The position numbers and the translations under genes are program-made. DNA of 64,000 nucleotides from contig NZ_FPKR01000012.1 of NCBI RefSeq assembly GCF_900119825.1, positions 1 through 64,000 on the forward strand, in the 5' to 3' direction. Source of the stretch: Chitinimonas taiwanensis DSM 18899. GTDB lineage: Bacteria; Pseudomonadota; Gammaproteobacteria; Burkholderiales; Chitinimonadaceae. Below, piece by piece: positions 62,351 to 64,000 of the stretch (positions within the stretch are counted from its first letter, which is position 1; each line of letters opens with the position of its first letter). A model generated the notes under the pieces. That model did not search any database and had not been told where the DNA came from. It was given only the letters and a program-made list of their open reading frames with translations.

Positions 62351-64000
62351 ATGGCTTACCGCACCAACGCGAATCTCTCGCTCAAGCTGCAGATGTGGCG
62401 CGCCTGGCTGGTGCTGGGCGGCCTGGTGCTGCTCTTCCTGATCCTGATCGGCCGCTCGGCCTATCTGATGGGTTTCAAGGAAGAGTTCCTGCGCGAGCAG
62501 GGCGAGGCACGCTACTTCCGCAAGCTGACCCTGGCCGCCAACCGCGGCATGATCACCGACCGCAATGGCGAGCCGTTGGCCATCTCCACCCCGGTGCAAT
62601 CGGTGTGGGCCAGCCCGGCCGATATGCCCGAGCTCACGAGCCAGCAGCTGAATTCGCTGGCCAAGGCGCTGGGCATGAAGCCGGAGGAAGTGAAGAAGAA
62701 GCTGGCCAACAAGAAGCGCGACTTCGTCTTCCTCAAGCGCCAGATGAGCCCGGAAGCGGCCACTCGCGTGATCGGCCTCGCCATTCCCGGTGTGTCCAAG
62801 CAGACCGAGTACCGGCGCTACTACCCGGCCGGCGAGGTGATGGCGCACGTGATCGGCTTCACCGACATCGACAACAAGGGCCAGGAAGGCTTCGAGTTGA
62901 CGCGCGAAAGCATGCTGGCCGGCAAACCGGGCAGCCGCCATGTGATCCGCGACCGGCGTGGTTACATCGTCGAGGACGTGACCAGCATCGAGAAGCCGCG
63001 CGATGGCCAGACCCTGACCCTGTCAATCGACCGCAAGATCCAGTACTTGGCCTTCCGCGAGCTGAAGAACGCCGTAGACACCCATAAGGCTAAAGGCGGC
63101 GGCATCGTGGTGCTGGACGCGCGCACCGGCGAGGTGCTGGCTCTGGCCAACTATCCGAGCTTCAACCCGAACAACCGCGGCCGCTACGACCCGGCCGCGC
63201 GCCGCAACCGCGCGATCACCGATCTGTACGAGCCCGGCTCGACCATGAAGCCGATCAGCATTGCGGCGGCCCTGGAAAGCGGCAAATTCAAGTCCAGCAC
63301 GGTGATCTCGACCAATAACGGCACGCTGACCATCGGCCCGGCCACGATACGCGACACGCATAGCTACGGCCCGCTCACGCTGGGCGGCATCGTGCAGAAA
63401 TCGTCGAACGTGGGCACGGCCAAGGTCGCCCTCGACCTGCCACGGGAATATCTGTGGAACTTCTACGACTCGGTAGGCATAGGCGAAGCGCCACGCAGCG
63501 GCTTCCCCGGCGAAGCCAGCGGCCGCCTGCGGCCCTGGAAGACCTGGCGGCCGATCGAGCAGGCCACCATGTCCTATGGCTATGGCCTGTCGGTCAGCCT
63601 GTTGCAGATGGCCAAGACGTATCAGGTATTTGCCACCGATGGCGAAATTCGCCCGGTGACCTTTCAGAAACAAGTGGCCCCGTTGCCGGGCACGCACGTG
63701 ATGAGTGCAGAAACGGCGCAGGAGGTAAGAGCGATGCTGGAAACGGTGACCCAACCAGGCGGAACGGCCCTGCGCGCGCAGGTGGTCGGCTATCGCGTGG
63801 GCGGCAAGACCGGTACCGCGAAGAAGCTGCAAGGTGGCGCCTACACCGACAAGACCTATGTGGCGTCCTTTGTCGGCATCGCGCCGATCTCCAACCCACG
63901 CCTGATCGTGGCGGTGATGATCGACGAGCCAAATGCCGGCTCCTATTACGGCGGCACGGTGGCAGCCCCCGCCTTCAGCAATGTGGTGGCCGGCAGCCTG
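62351..64000 (+). CDS. ftsI: Peptidoglycan transpeptidase FtsI (PBP3), 3' end outside window
   Basis: 550 codons are present with no stop. A short cytoplasmic tail and a membrane helix (LVLGGLVLLFLILIGRSAYL) lead to the pedestal domain (RGMITDRNGEPLAIS). The transpeptidase domain has the acylated Ser in EPGSTMKP (residue 297), SSN (351-353) and KTGTA (Lys 486). It makes septal cross-links with FtsW. It starts 3 bp after ftsL. The C-terminal few dozen residues are missing only because the window ends. Confidence 0.96.
   Translation, partial: MAYRTNANLSLKLQMWRAWLVLGGLVLLFLILIGRSAYLMGFKEEFLREQGEARYFRKLTLAANRGMITDRNGEPLAISTPVQSVWASPADMPELTSQQLNSLAKALGMKPEEVKKKLANKKRDFVFLKRQMSPEAATRVIGLAIPGVSKQTEYRRYYPAGEVMAHVIGFTDIDNKGQEGFELTRESMLAGKPGSRHVIRDRRGYIVEDVTSIEKPRDGQTLTLSIDRKIQYLAFRELKNAVDTHKAKGGGIVVLDARTGEVLALANYPSFNPNNRGRYDPAARRNRAITDLYEPGSTMKPISIAAALESGKFKSSTVISTNNGTLTIGPATIRDTHSYGPLTLGGIVQKSSNVGTAKVALDLPREYLWNFYDSVGIGEAPRSGFPGEASGRLRPWKTWRPIEQATMSYGYGLSVSLLQMAKTYQVFATDGEIRPVTFQKQVAPLPGTHVMSAETAQEVRAMLETVTQPGGTALRAQVVGYRVGGKTGTAKKLQGGAYTDKTYVASFVGIAPISNPRLIVAVMIDEPNAGSYYGGTVAAPAFSNVVAGSL

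Overview
The window looks like a chromosomal segment of a high-GC betaproteobacterium, most likely Neisseriales. This is inferred from the rplU-rpmA-obgE block divergent from ispB with a tRNA-Pro, the cytochrome c4-resB-ccsB block divergent from engB, the Pil-Chp genes and the rnpB/mraZ-rsmH-ftsL-ftsI order. The species cannot be named from the sequence alone. Almost all of it is dense coding sequence; one stretch (about 53.3-55.3 kb) looks accessory.

Layout. 1-650: 5' end of a 16S rRNA gene on the minus strand with its boxA leader and a strong promoter. 0.65-8.9 kb (minus): rplU, rpmA and obgE, then a three-gene MukBEF-like condensin operon (mksF, mksE, mksB), a YjbR/MmcQ protein and a THUMP-domain RNA methyltransferase. 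9.1-10.3 kb (plus): ispB and tRNA-Pro(CGG). 10.4-19.0 kb (minus): a polyamine-to-succinate island with a YdcSTUV-type ABC importer, gamma-aminobutyraldehyde dehydrogenase (patD), GABA transaminase (gabT) and succinate-semialdehyde dehydrogenase (gabD). A paired palindrome lies in front of gabT. 19.5-27.1 kb: a thioredoxin-fold protein, rsmE, an EamA transporter, a GNAT enzyme, the System II cytochrome c assembly genes ccsB and resB, cytochrome c4 and engB.

27.3-37.3 kb (plus): the type IV pilus chemosensory cluster pilG-pilH-pilI-pilJ-chpA. ChpA is a 2050-residue hybrid kinase with several Hpt-like modules. 37.7-49.4 kb (plus): a cobalamin riboswitch controls a tightly overlapped operon of btuB, the late cobalamin assembly genes (cobU, cobT, cbiB, cobD, cobO, cobC, cobQ, cobS) and the btuFCD importer. 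No corrin-ring synthesis gene is present, so the operon looks like uptake plus salvage and nucleotide-loop assembly. 49.6-53.3 kb (minus): lipase and its foldase, a GNAT remnant, a glutathione transferase and a helical-repeat protein.

53.4-54.5 kb holds no convincing gene but three copies of a multi-hairpin repeat cassette, one inverted relative to the other two. Beside it is an AT-rich HNH endonuclease gene. Then come suhB, a RegA/RegB-type two-component system, and an enlarged RNase P RNA gene carrying four extra hairpins with GNRA loops. Next are msrP without a neighbouring msrQ, two small envelope proteins, and the start of the division and cell-wall cluster. There mraZ is preceded by a promoter and 10-bp-spaced MraZ boxes, and ftsI runs off the end of the window.

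The best candidates for something new are the covarying multi-hairpin cassette with the adjacent HNH gene, the GNRA-rich RNase P RNA expansion, and the obgE-linked MksBEF operon that lacks the MksG/JetD nuclease.
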